Positions 46,623 to 56,921 of a stretch of DNA of 64,000 bases are shown in pieces (position 1 is the first letter of the stretch; each line of letters begins with the position of its first letter). The DNA lies in contig NC_079973.1 in the NCBI RefSeq assembly GCF_029852145.1, forward strand, positions 11,800,385 to 11,864,384, given 5' to 3'. Under the pieces are notes generated by a model that had not been told where the DNA came from, made no database searches, and worked only from the letters and a program-made list of their open reading frames with translations. The stretch comes from Microplitis mediator. Its lineage: Eukaryota; Arthropoda; Insecta; Hymenoptera; Braconidae. The position numbers were made by a program, and so were the translations under genes.

Positions 46623-47189
46623 TATTCCGCTTTTTAAATGAAATTATAATTTTCCTTTTACAGAGAATCTACTGGCTCTCGTCCATTATTGGTTTTATTC
46701 GCTTATGATGTCCAGTGACTGAATATGGGGAAAGTTTGAACACGAATGAAAACTTATAACAATAATAATACACCTCACTGTATATATAGTTCTTAAGAAC
46801 CCCAGTTCAGTATAACATTTATTAAAGTATCCCATAGTGATTTGTCCGCCTTGATTGCTACTGATTATCTGGACTAGATAATTGTTCTTGGCTCGGCTAT
46901 TAGCGTCTTTGACTTCTAAGTTAATGTCAACTTCCCACTCCGATGCTTCATCGAGTATCCATACAATATAACATCACATGTATTTTTGCAAAATTTTGGG
47001 CTAAGAGTTCCATAAAAATACTAATGTTCATTCTAATTCACTGATATAACACAGCTTTAATCCCACTGAGGAATAATCAAGATGGAAACATGGATTGCTT
47101 CTTTTAACCACTAAACTGTATACATTACCGGGGATTAGTAGTCGGTGAAAACTGTATTTTCGCAGTTTGAATCAAGCTGAAATTGTCTC

Positions 47190-47365
47190 AGTGTAGACTA
47201 TTCAACTTAAATTTTAAGCCGAAAGAGTCACAGCTAAGGTAAAATGCGAATAACATACTTTACATTAAAAAATACAGCTTGCTTTTGACTTGGTTCAGCA
47301 AGTCTAAAATAAAGTTAATGACTGTCGTACTTGAAGCAAAGACAAATAAGTCGAAACTACATGGA
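47190..47365. repeat. Reversed fragment of the 17521 element
   Basis: GACTTGGTTCAGCAAGTC, GACTGTCGTACTTGAAGC and AAATAAGTCGAAAC correspond, in reverse complement, to the interior of 17521-18059 at about 17690-17770. Confidence 0.65.
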
Positions 47366-47380
47366 GAGAAATGTCACGTA

Positions 47381-47567
47381 CCCTGGTTGAGAAATCCGAT
47401 TCACTCCAATAGGATTCAATCCAAAATTTCCGATTGAATTATATTGGAGTGAATCGGAAATTTCCGAAAAATATATATTTTTTTCCGACGCCTTAAACTC
47501 CTAAGAAGCTTGAGATACGTTTTAAACGCCTGAGACGCCTGAGATACGTTTTAAATTTCGACTCGGG
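47381..47567. mobile_element. CCCGGG-family MITE, copy 4 (187 bp)
   Basis: Ends CCCTGGTTGAGAAAT and AAATTTCGACTCGGG, TA on both sides. It contains the palindrome GAAATCCGATTCACTCCAAT / ATTGGAGTGAATCGGAAATT and a duplicated GAGATACGTTTTAAA. Confidence 0.75.
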
Positions 47568-47691
47568 TACGCAGCATAGTAATAATGGGGTTCCGTTTTT
47601 ATCAAACTAGGTCCAGGGGGCAGCATCATAGCTCATTCGATGGCGCGTAAAAATTTTACGTTAAAAATAATTTCTCAACTTATCTAACAAT

Positions 47692-47826
47692 ATGGATACA
47701 AATAATAATAAATATTTCACATGGAATGTCGCACAATTAAAAGAAGAACTAAAAAAGCGTGGTCTTCGCACAATAGGAAAAAAGAAAATTTCGCAAGAAT
47801 GGTGGGTAAATTATAAATTATTATGA
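47692..47826 (+). CDS. N-terminus of a SAP-domain protein (first exon)
   Basis: ATG at 47692 opens 44 codons to TGA at 47824-47826. After MDTNNNKYFTWN comes VAQLKEELKKRGLRTIGKKK, the helix-turn of a SAP domain with its LkeeLkkRGL..iG.Kk core. SAP domains bind DNA or RNA in nuclear proteins and are common at the start of uncharacterised, often transposon-associated, insect proteins. Where a full SAP would continue as a second helix, the frame instead reads QEWWVNYKLL and stops. A donor (GTGGGT at 47802 or GTAAAT at 47806) lies exactly there, so the second half is probably in the next exon. That exon was not found, and the gene may be truncated. Confidence 0.65.
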   Translation: MDTNNNKYFTWNVAQLKEELKKRGLRTIGKKKISQEWWVNYKLL

Positions 47827-48739
47827 TTAATCTCATTATTTCGTGTCATGAAGAAAAATTAATTGAAGCTTTTATTTTATTAATTTAAATAATTATTATT
47901 CGTGATTTAGGCTAATATTTTGAGATGAAAGTATAGATGTTTTTCAGTTGCATGCGCAAGACCCTAATGAAGTATTTTGGACATCAGACGTTACGTAAGA
48001 GTAAGCTATGGAAGGGTAATACAGCCAATCAGTTGATGTAATCATTTTCTCATAACTTGAAAGCTATAAACCCTAAATAAAATATCGCGTTATCAGTGTG
48101 AAGTATATGGTTAGTTAAGTAGTTCATCAAGACGGAGTCGCTCTATTCTGCCAAGGGAATGTGAAATGAACATAAACATAATCCACGAGTGTGATTATAA
48201 ATCCACTTACACACTTTCAGTTGCAATAAGTATTCAGCTTTTAGTTGAATGATGTCAATAGAATTTTGAATTATTGTTAAAATCAAAGAGAAGAAAAAAG
48301 TCGCAAAGGGATTGGTTAGAATATAGTGAGATAAAGAGCATGAAGGATAAGTAGAATGGTTGAGTATATAGATGGAGGGAGAGTAGAAGAGAGAAAGTGA
48401 GATAAAGTTAGCAACGAGACTTTAGTGAGTGTCATGAAAGCTTGGCAAAAGGGGATGCAAGTGGTTAGGGAAAACGTCGAGGGAAAACCTTTCTCGACCC
48501 TTGGCATCTCGCGTTATCCTACCGTGGATAACATCGGCGGCTTCGGCAACAGGAAATGAAAATCGCACCAACACTGTTTAATTTAGATAAAAGCATATGT
48601 TACACGCTTTGCGACCACGAAGACCAAATACCCTAACTAGAAACATTTTGCAAATTCATTTTTTCAAAATAATTATTATTGAATAGAAGATTAATCTATC
48701 AATAGATACAGTAAAATATAAACAATGAATATTGCAATG
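47827..48739. other. Spacer following the SAP exon
   Basis: 48270-48510 is purine-rich low-complexity sequence. No SAP continuation could be recognised. Confidence 0.35.
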
Positions 48740-48990
48740 CACAGATAAAAAAAAATTCCAATTAAACTTACGATGCTAACATCGTAATTTTTCCTATCGA
48801 TTATTGTAGTGGTGGACTATACCTATGAAATCATTATTTTTACGATGTAGCATTAGAAATTTCATTTAAAAATTAATACTTCAGACGATTAACACAAAGT
48901 CTTCAGCTCTTTAGTATAAATTACGACGTGAACATCGTAAAATTTGAAGTAATAGAAATTTTAAATAAAAGTATAAAATAATAATCAATC

Positions 48991-49033
48991 AGATGTTGGA
49001 TTCAAACACGAGACCTCACTCGGCTACAGAAGG
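48991..49033 (-). repeat. Deleted tRNA-like segment in the ACATCGT element
   Basis: Retains the B-box region (GGATTCAAAC on the plus strand) and the CACTCGGCTACAGAAGG part of the A-box arm. It lacks about 30 bp that are present in the second copy (54455-54530). Confidence 0.5.
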
Positions 49034-49245
49034 GCCCACTAGTCCATGTAGTTTTTAAGATCCATATAAGCGATATAAATAAACATAGGTCACGAGAACG
49101 CTTCTTACGGTGGACACAGTTACTATTCAAAATTACAATGTAACATCATAATTTTTATAACTTACATCGTTTTATAACAGAGGCAGCACTGTAATATTTA
49201 TTTTATTTGAAAGTATATAGAAAGATAATTATAGCAATAAATATA

Positions 49246-50984
49246 CACGGAGAGAAGTGAATAGTATATTCTCCAATGTAACATAGTAATTATTACCATA
49301 TAGCATGGTAACACAAGTTTTTTAGCCGTATTATTTATTTGACATAGTAGTTTGACCGATTTTGAATGGCAACGCTAGCCATGATAGCATGGTAATCATT
49401 TCTATGCTAGCATGGGAATCATTCATATGCTACATTGGAATCATTCCTATGCTACATTGGAATTATTACAATTTCGATAAAGCTGCTTCCAATTCAAGGT
49501 AGTAAGGTTTACATTAAAATACGGTTTTATAATTAAAAAATTAAGTTATTTAATTAATAATAAATAAATTTTTAAATGATTTAAAAAATTTTTAAATAAA
49601 ACCATAAATATTAACATTAACATATTTTAAAATGGGTTAGTTTTATTAGAAAAATATTATAATAATTTAATTATTTATTGAAAATACATTTAATTAATAT
49701 TTTATCGTAAGTAAAATTATTAATAATAAATTATTAATGTAGAGAAAGTTAATAATTATCCAAATTAAAAATATTAAAACCAGCGCTTTGGAATATACAT
49801 TTTTCCATCTGCAGCAGTGACGATACGTGTGGTAAAATAACATTTTAAATCAGAATATAATAGACAATGATACTTGTCACATAATACTTGAGTTTCGTAT
49901 GATGGATAATGTTCATTAAAATAATATTCATTGATATAAGTAGTAATTACGATTAATATATGTACAGGTTATATTGGACGTATATACTATACAGCAGCGC
50001 TTAATATTTAAACTGCTTTCACGCTATACAGCATGGGACTCAGTACCATTCTAGCAAGAATGGTAATTATTCCCATGCTGCATAGTATCGATTCCTATGC
50101 TTTAAAAAATAGGACTGGTTACTACTCTCTTAAAATGAACCAGTGAAATTCCACTGATTCAACCAGTGAAGTTCACTGGTTTAACCAGTGACTAAAAGTT
50201 CACTGGTTCAACCAGTGAATTTCACTGGTTGAATCAGTGAACGTCGCGCTCACTGGTTTCAATCAGTGAACTAAAAATATGTAAGCGCGCGGGTACAGCA
50301 GCATTCTGTACATGAGTATATTTAAGTGTTTTATTATGTCAATAAATAAGTAATATTTATTGATTATCTTCATGTAATATTTTAACTAACTTTTATATAA
50401 CAATAATAATTATATGACACAATTTTTACAGAGTTTAAAAATAAATAACTTTAGAGTAATTTCAATAGCTTGGAGCTAACCTCAAAAATGAATGACATAA
50501 TTTTAAAATTGAACAATATAAAAAACCCATTGAAAATGGAAACAAATTAAATATTTATAAATCCTAATAAATATTATTTATTTTACTACTAAATAATTTT
50601 TAATTAAATATAATTGTTATTAAGACTCTTTTTGTTTGACTTGACTTTGTTTATAAATAAACGTTTATAATAAAATAAAATTAATCTAACCTATTGTGTT
50701 TATATTCATGTAGTACACCGGCGTATCACTGGTTTAACCAGTGAATTTCACTGGTTGAACCAGTGAAACTCACTGGTTCAACCAGTGAGCCAAGCGATCA
50801 TCTTAGTCCACTGGTTGAATCAGTGAATTTCACTGGTTAAACCAGTGAACGCTCGGTTCACTGGTTGAACCAGTGGATTTCACTGGAGAATCAGTGGATT
50901 TCACTGGAAATTCAGTGAAATTTCACTGGTTCATTTTAAGAGAGTATGTAGAATGGTAATTATTACCATTCTCTTCTCTCCGTG
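49246..50984. mobile_element. CACGGA-superfamily MITE with TAGCATGGTAAT array
   Basis: Ends CACGGAGAGAAGTGAATAG and CATTCTCTTCTCTCCGTG, TA on both sides. Interior words are ATAGCATGGTAATCATTCC and GGTAATTATTACCAT. The uninterrupted target is visible in the sister element (GAATATAGTTTTTGGATTG at about 55355), confirming a precise TA insertion. A CTCTCTT element lies inside it. Confidence 0.88.
50125..50944. mobile_element. CTCTCTT-family MITE, copy 5 (AACCAGTGAA array)
   Basis: Ends CTCTCTTAAAATGAACCAGT and ACTGGTTCATTTTAAGAGAG, TA on both sides. Both arms are arrays of AACCAGTGAAtTTCACTGGTT palindromes of about 20 bp around an AT-rich core. Confidence 0.9.
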
Positions 50985-51177
50985 TAGTTTTTGGATTGTA
51001 ATTTTTGAAATAATTTTTAATCTAAAAAATCTTTGTCTAAATTACGATGTTAAACAGTAAAAATGTAAGCTACATAGTAAATTTTAAAATAAGACATGTG
51101 AAAATTGATGCTAATGAAAGTGTATTCTACGATTACGACGTTAACATCGTGAATTTTAGTGGAATTTTCTTCCCGTG

Positions 51178-51592
51178 TAATACTTTAAAGAATGAAGAAA
51201 AAATTTTCTTTTCAAAACAAAAAGGCGAGACAGTAAGGAGTAAAATTCAAATAAATATACTGGTTTTTTATCGAGAGCGATTTGCGATCCACATGTAAAA
51301 ATTTCTGTTTGCAGATAGAAGAGGTATATACTTTTATTCTCTCGAGATTTAAGTTTCCCAAGTTATTTTGATTTAAACTTTGCCGAGAGGGTGAGTAGAA
51401 GAACGCAAGTGTAGAGAAGTACTCGCTGTGTTTCTTCGTCTGTACCATTGCTACCATCAGTAAACTTGGCGCTATTCAATGCAGTTACCATATACTCAGA
51501 ATGCTATTTATCAAGTGTTCCTTACCTCTTGTACTCAAGATTTTCCTTCTTACTATATTATTGGTTTAATCTCCGTCTTTTTTCAATATTTT
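51178..51592. other. Spacer, no gene recognised
   Basis: A possible acceptor at 51315 (TTTCTGTTTGCAG) leads to no long frame. Nothing else seen. Confidence 0.3.
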
Positions 51593-51810
51593 TAACTTCC
51601 TGCTATGAAAATTGAATATTTTAAAAGAAAACAGGAGTTATTGATTTCAGTCGGATTTTTTAACGCGAGTTATTAACAGATGTCGACGCTTCACGGTTCC
51701 GTTTCAACAAGAGGGAAATGCTGTTTCGACCTCTGAGAATTCTTCGATAGCGAAAATTTTTGGAGTTTATCTGCAGGGTCAGCCCTTTTCTAAGTGTTTT
51801 TAGATAGATT
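51593..51810 (+). repeat. TTCCCGC-family repeat, copy 5 (short)
   Basis: Starts AACTTCCTGCTATGAAAAT and keeps TCAGTCGGATTTTTTAACG, CAGATGTCGACGCTTCACGG and the tail TCTGCAGGGTCAGCC. The centre is deleted. Confidence 0.65.
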
Positions 51811-51960
51811 TTGATGCTTCCGATGAAGGTTCGAATTTTACTTTGTTGCTATCGATATTCAAAGGTGACGTGATTTCATAGTTATTGCAAGATTTGAATT
51901 GAATTTTCTCCACACTCAAAGAGAAGTGAATATTCACAGTAACGAAACTATTGCCTCGTA

Positions 51961-52110
51961 CACTGTAAAAAATTTCGGTGTAAAAATGGACCCGGAAAAC
52001 TTTACACGGCCAGGTAGTGTAAAATAACGGTGTGAAATTCTCTCGGTGTAAATTTTCCATCCGCGTAATTTTGACACGGTGTAATCTACTTTTTTTACAC
52101 CATTCCGTGT
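51961..52110. repeat. Diverged ACCGGTGT-family fragment
   Basis: The left end CACTGTAAAAAATTTCGG follows TA. Words are CGGTGTAAAA and ACACGGTGTAA. No matching right end was found. Confidence 0.5.
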
Positions 52111-52269
52111 TACTCGTTATAATTTTAATTAATGATCAACAAATGATGTTGAATATTTTTACTACTTAATCAATAACTATATTAATTTGATTTAGATATT
52201 AAATAGTAATTTGAACATTTAAATATTTTTATGATGATTTTTCTTAACGCAAAACTATCAGAAACTAGG

Positions 52270-52700
52270 TTTCATACCTAATGAACTTTTACACTTTGAA
52301 TTTGGAAATTTGAACTTTCGTAAATTTGAACTTACCTTTTTTCTCAGGTTTTGTGTGCATGGAAATATAAATTATGTAAGCCTATACGCTTGAAATAGTA
52401 CGATACCTTTTTTTCAGGGGTTTTGTGTTTCATCCATAAAAGTCTAAATTGTCAAGTTCAAATTGGTAAAGTTTAATTTTCAAAGTTCATTAGTTCGGTC
52501 ACCCGTGGACATATAAAGTATATAAACCTATACGCTTGAAATAGTACGAGGCCTTTTTTTCAGGGGTTTTGTGTTTCATTCATAAAAGTTCAAATTTACC
52601 AAAGTTCAAACTTACAAAAGTTCAAATTGCGAAAGTTCAAATTGTCAAGTTCAAATTGGTAAAGTTCAATTCTTAAAGTTCATTAGGTCAGTCACCATTT
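52270..52700. repeat. AAGTTCAAATT-array repeat with a tandem block
   Basis: A block of about 130 bp (CCTATACGCTTGAAATAGTACGA, then TTTTTTTCAGGGGTTTTGTG and AAGTTCAAATTGgtAAAG) is present twice in tandem. TAATGAACTTT at the left is inverted as AAAGTTCATTAG near 52490 and 52680. Confidence 0.6.
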
Positions 52701-53194
52701 TGGGCCTTGCAGGAATAACTCTACTGATGGCTCGTGAGTTAGTATAGAGAGTATAGTCTAGATGCAGAACACCTTACACGGACTCCGCAGGAAATTTTTC
52801 TTTTTCAAGAGACTAATAATAGTTTATGAGTAAATGAAACACTTTTTATATCTAAACATATTATAATTCAACGAACATAATTTCTCTTCGCGATCATTGA
52901 CTAAAGTATATTCGATAGAATCGTTTAACAAATTGATTACACCAAAGTTTTGATGCACCCTTACGATTGTTGTAATACTCATTCATATTATGGCCATTCT
53001 TCAATGATATCAACGCACACCTAATAATATTATAGTAGTTCTCAAATGCCTTAACTTTTTTATTTTGATGTTCTTTTGATTGTTGGAAGAAGTGACTAAA
53101 TCGGTTCATTTGTTCGGAAATAATTTTGAACGAAAGTTTAAAAAATTGCTTATTCGTTATCCATTTCCCTTTCTCTCGAATCTTTCTGTTTTAA
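52701..53194. other. Spacer, no gene
   Basis: AT-rich; only short frames. Confidence 0.3.
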
Positions 53195-53330
53195 TATAAA
53201 AGAAAAATAGTATTTGAGCTTGGAAAACTCAAAAACATATGTCTCATAATGTATCCGAGCTTAAAGAAAGGGAGAAGTTTTACGAGTAGTCCACAGAGTC
53301 AGCCGTTTTTAAATTTTTCTTCAGAAATGT
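53195..53330 (+). repeat. TTCCCGC-family tail fragment
   Basis: TTTGAGCTTGGAAAACTC, then GGGAGAAGTTTTACGAGTAG and CCACAGAGTCAGCCG, correspond to the family's last 130 bp. Confidence 0.45.
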
Positions 53331-53565
53331 TCATTATTCTGCAGTATGAATTTTTCTCTATACATAATTTCCGGTGATTATTTCTATGGTCTAGTATCTT
53401 TTTGAACACTGTTGTGTATTATTATTGTCGTAAAGCACATAATCGCGAATCACGTTTGGAAATCTTTTATCCCTTATTATCTAGACAATAGAAAATGGCA
53501 TGATAATGGTATTGTATGACGTAAATAAAAAAATAAGCCAGCAATAAGAGGAAGGGGGTAAAAGA

Positions 53566-54096
53566 GTGGCTGAGAGAAAAACAGTCAGACAGAGACAGAA
53601 AAAGATAAAGAGAGTAAGAGATAGAAACTATCTGCGCATTGTCGGCGGTAGACACAGAGGGGTAAGGTTTCGCGAATCGAATGATATATTATCAGGCGCT
53701 GTTTGCACTTTGACAACATCGCGGGGTATAAAAACGCTGACTCATTTAAAGCGGCCCTCGGGATTGTTACGCCGGCCTGAGCGCGTAGATCCGCGTGCCA
53801 GCTCGCTTCTAACCCCTGACCCTCTTGAATCCTCCTTTCATCTACCTCAGTCGCTTTACCCTCCCAAAAATGTTTTCTCGTCGTCCCTACGAGACGTCCG
53901 GAGTTTGCGGCATCACCCTTGTCCCTCTTTGCTTCTTTTTCTTTTTTCCTTTCACTCACTTTTTCTCACCCTCGTCTTGGGCATTTTCCATGACTCTCTT
54001 TTCTTCCACACCACTGGCACGCTTGGACTCATTTTGTCTTTACGAGAAAGAAGTTTTAATTTCCTCTCTTCTATCAATACGATAAATACGCATTAA
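53566..54096 (+). other. Longest open frame (176 codons); GC-rich promoter-like region
   Basis: An open frame starting with ATG-like context runs 531 bp. The front is basic and low-complexity (AERKTVRQRQKKIKRVRDRN) and the back is serine/phenylalanine-rich from a pyrimidine tract, so I doubt that it is a protein. The centre (53660-53900) is CpG-rich with GGGGTATAAAAACGC at 53723-53737, a good TATA box on the plus strand, and a plausible start about 30 bp on. A promoter with an untranslated first exon is at least as likely as a coding exon. Confidence 0.3.
53727..53734 (+). promoter_or_regulatory. TATA box in a CpG-rich context
   Basis: TATAAAAA preceded by GCGGGG and followed by a GC-rich stretch (GCGGCCCTCGGGATTG). 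No downstream exon could be tied to it. Confidence 0.35.
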
Positions 54097-54454
54097 TAAT
54101 TTTTTTTTTCCCTCATGAATATAATTAAAACCCATTAGATGCAATAACCATGGTATTTTTGATTTAGTTAATCGCTATTCGATAATCGATCATTAGTATA
54201 TTACTGTACACGGAAAAAAAATTCCAGTTAAATTTACGATGCTAACATCGTAATTTTTCATATCGATTATTGTAGTGGTCGACTATACCTATGAAATCAT
54301 TATTTTTACGATGTAGCATTAGAAATTTCATTTAAGATATAATACTTTCGACAAATAACACAAAGCCTGAAGCTCTTTAGTAGAAATTACGAGGCGAACA
54401 TCGTAAAATTTGAAGTAATGGAAATTTTAAATAAAAGTATGAAATAATAATCGC

Positions 54455-54530
54455 TCGGGTGTTGGATTCAAACACGAGACCTTTCAAGGGCGAACTGACC
54501 GACGCCTTGAACCACTCGGCTACAGAAGGG
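54455..54530 (-). repeat. tRNA-Ser/Leu-like segment within the ACATCGT element
   Basis: On the minus strand: TGTAGCCGAGTGGTTCAAGG (A box, with a D-arm GCC..GGC), then a 25-nt stretch in place of the anticodon and variable arm, then GTGTTTGAATCCAACAC (B box). Both internal Pol III promoter boxes are close to consensus. The D arm pairs, but a normal T arm and acceptor stem do not form, so it is a tRNA-derived segment and not a tRNA gene. Confidence 0.6.
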
Positions 54531-54727
54531 TCCACAAGTCTAGGTAAATTTTAAGATCCAGATGATTGATATAAATAAACAGTTGTAAGTCACGAAAACG
54601 CCTCTTACGGTAGACACAGTTACTATTTAAAATTACGATGTAACATCGTAATTTTTATAACTTACATCGTATTATAACAGAGGCAGCACTGAAATATTTA
54701 TTTTATTCCAAAGTAAATAGAAAGATA

Positions 54728-55340
54728 CCCGTGTGAAAAAAATTCCGCATGTGGAACTTTGAAACATGAGACAGATTAGAACTTCGAATAGAACTTTTTT
54801 GGAACGTTAGTAATTTTGATGGTAAAAAAAAAGTTTTTATGAGTGAATTTAGAGTCAAAAAACCACCACTTTTGACCTTTTTCAGAAGCTAAGAAAGACG
54901 TTCCAAAAATATTCGAAGATTGTCCAAAAATCATTACTCTATAACCTATTATAGAACTAAAATAGACGTTTCAAAAACATTACAAAAAAGTTTCAAAATC
55001 ACCACTTTTGACTTTTTTATGAACTAAAAAAGATATTACAAAATGACTACTTTTGCATCTTTTGTTGAATAAAGACGTTCTAGAAACATGCCAAAATAGT
55101 TCAAAAATCACTACTTTTGAATTTTTGATGGAACTAAAAAAAACATCCATGAAAAATTCCAAAAAATTTCCAAGAACGTTTTTTTTTGACTCTAAATTTG
55201 CTCATAAAAACTTCTTTTTACCATCAAAATTACTAACGATCCAAAAAAGTGCCATTCGAAGTTCTAATCTGTCTCATGTTTAGATGTTCCACATGCGGAA
55301 CTTTTTTGGAATCTTTTTGGAACGAATTTTTTCTACATAA
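54728..55340. mobile_element. CCCGGG-family MITE, second copy of the 36877 element
   Basis: The left end CCCGTGTGAAAAAAATTCCG follows TA. The right end is damaged but keeps CGAATTTTTTCTAC. The interior shares CCGCATGTGGAAC, GAGACAGATTAGAACTTCGA and the 60-65-bp tandem units with 36877-37632. The empty site is preserved in the sister ACATCGT element (AAAGATAATTATAGC at about 49222). Confidence 0.85.
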
Positions 55341-55675
55341 TAATCATAGCAATGAATATAGTTTTTGGATTGAAATTTTTGAAATAATTTTCAATTCAAA
55401 AAGTCTTTGTTAAAATTACGATGTTGAATAGTAAAAAATGTGAGCTACATAGTAAATTTAAAAATGAGACATTTGAAAGTTGATGCTAATGAAAGTACAG
55501 TCGTAAATTTTAGTGGAATTTTCTTTCCGTGTACTGCATGGTTATTTCTGTCATAACTCATATTATATTTTTTCTTGGCTAATACAATAAATTATCAATA
55601 TCACATTCAAACAAAAAATCAAATATTAATAGCGATCTTTTTTTCATCCCAATTGACTTCTACCCTCATTTATAG

Positions 55676-55776
55676 AATGTACACAGAGAATTAGGCATAA
55701 AAAGCTCACAAGAAGAGGTCATGATCAGCTCCGCTATATACTAGATCGGATTACGAAACCAACTGGAAATCGAGGG
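55676..55776 (+). CDS. Candidate internal exon, unidentified
   Basis: Acceptor CTACCCTCATTTATAG (AG at 55674-55675) and donor CGAGGG/GTAAGA (GT at 55777-55778) enclose an open frame. It includes CTQRIRHKKLTRRGHDQLRY then ILDRITKPTGNRG; the same frame would continue to TAA at 55843 if unspliced. The arrangement LRYILDRIT.P.G.RGVRN is faintly reminiscent of a doublecortin-type domain, but I would not assign it. Confidence 0.45.
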
Positions 55777-55845
55777 GTAAGAAATGCGGTTTGCAAAGAG
55801 GATCCTTGGGGAATTCAATGGAGTAAATGGAGTATTGCAAATTAA

Positions 55846-56573
55846 ATACACCAGCAATGCTATCACAGCTATACGATATGTGAATATATAATATAGCACT
55901 AATATATCTATGAATCCTTCACATACACTACCCATAATATATAAAAAAGATATTGTGAAAGGTGTGCGTATACAGAGAAATGCGTATGCAAACTCGATGC
56001 GGTTATTGATTGCACCCTTCTGTCATTGACGGGGCGTCACATGTGAGCAGTGATGGTTTTTCGTAATATTCTAGCCTCAGCCCGAATATAAAGTTTTGTT
56101 GCTATCAACGCTTCGTTTTATAATATATGAACTACTGAAAATAATAAATAAACTGAGTATAGATTAGTCGAAAATTTACTACTTCAATTATATTAAAATT
56201 GAAATCAATTTTTAACACACATCGTATTTACAAAAATTGAATTGAAATAAACATCCACGAAATATTCCAAGTTGCTAAGTATCGCGTTGCCACTTCAGTG
56301 CAAAGTAATGGCTTTTGGCAGACCTTAAAATGTGTAGAAGATCACTACAATACATCGAAATAGAACTTACATAGTTGCGATTTACGATGTTTCTCATTCG
56401 ACCATGAATGGATCAACTGGAGGGATGAGTACCTGCTTTATTTATTAAATTTATCAGTCATGACCATTTATTTATGACTATTGTGCTTGCGTATTCACGA
56501 ATTTAACGAATGATCTTGAAAGGTTGTTACTTGTGTCAATAAATAATTGCGTTCGTTTTGTGTTACGTATTGA
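55846..56573. other. Spacer, no gene recognised
   Basis: Unique AT-rich sequence between the candidate exon and the LINE remnant. A slightly GC-richer patch lies at 56000-56080. Confidence 0.3.
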
Positions 56574-56921
56574 AGATATGAGCATATATTACAACATAGA
56601 CGACACCTCGGGTGGCTTAAACTACAAATCCGCAGATTACAGTTAATTGCATGTGAATTTTATGAAGCACTGTGTCTTCTAAGGAAGGTCTTTTCGGTGC
56701 TTAAAACAAATATTGCTTCTAGACGCGATTATACGAAAACAGACACTCTTTAAGTACCGTTTGTACGTACAACATCATATCAAAGCTCCTTTATTATTAC
56801 TGGTTGTAATTTCTGGAACTCACTTCCGTTTGAGATCACCTTAGTTGAGACACTAGATGAGTTCCGTATTCGATGTTACTTGTATCTATTAGATTTAGAG
56901 GAAAATGACGTAGTAGGCTAG
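56574..56921 (+). pseudogene. Non-LTR retrotransposon (LINE) reverse-transcriptase C-terminus, decayed
   Basis: The frame reads RRHLGWLKLQIRRLQLIACE, later RDYTKTDTL, an in-frame TAA at 56751, then VRTTSYQSSFIITGCNFWNS, LPFEITLVETLDEFRI, and a stop at 56919-56921. The order HLGWL..R, then R.SY..SF......WN.LP, then a SLxxFK-like segment, is the conserved tail of insect Jockey/CR1-type ORF2 proteins downstream of the polymerase domain. An upstream stop (56571) and the internal stop show that it is dead and 5'-truncated, as usual for LINEs. Confidence 0.75.

Larger units (their letters stand above)
48740..51177. mobile_element. ACATCGT element (CACGGA superfamily), copy 1, doubly nested
   Basis: The outer ends are slightly degraded on the left (CACAGATAAAAAAAAATTCC) and clear on the right (GGAATTTTCTTCCCGTG). 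The interior words are ACGATGCTAACATCGTAA and GTTAACATCGTGAATTTT. Its sequence is homologous to 54209-55531 on both sides of an insertion at 49246-50984. It holds a shortened tRNA-like segment at 48991-49033. Confidence 0.8.
54209..55531. mobile_element. ACATCGT element (CACGGA superfamily), copy 2
   Basis: Ends CACGGAAAAAAAATTCCAG and GTGGAATTTTCTTTCCGTG, TA on both sides (54207-54208 and 55532-55533). Homologous to 48740-51177 across its length, with a CCCGGG-family insertion at 54728. It contains an A-box and B-box tRNA-like segment at 54455-54530. Confidence 0.88.

Noticed and set aside
53566..54096. The longest open frame (176 codons) as a protein gene
   Set aside because: Its two ends are low-complexity (purine tract, then pyrimidine tract) and there is no recognisable domain or splice support. 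The promoter-like core is a better explanation.
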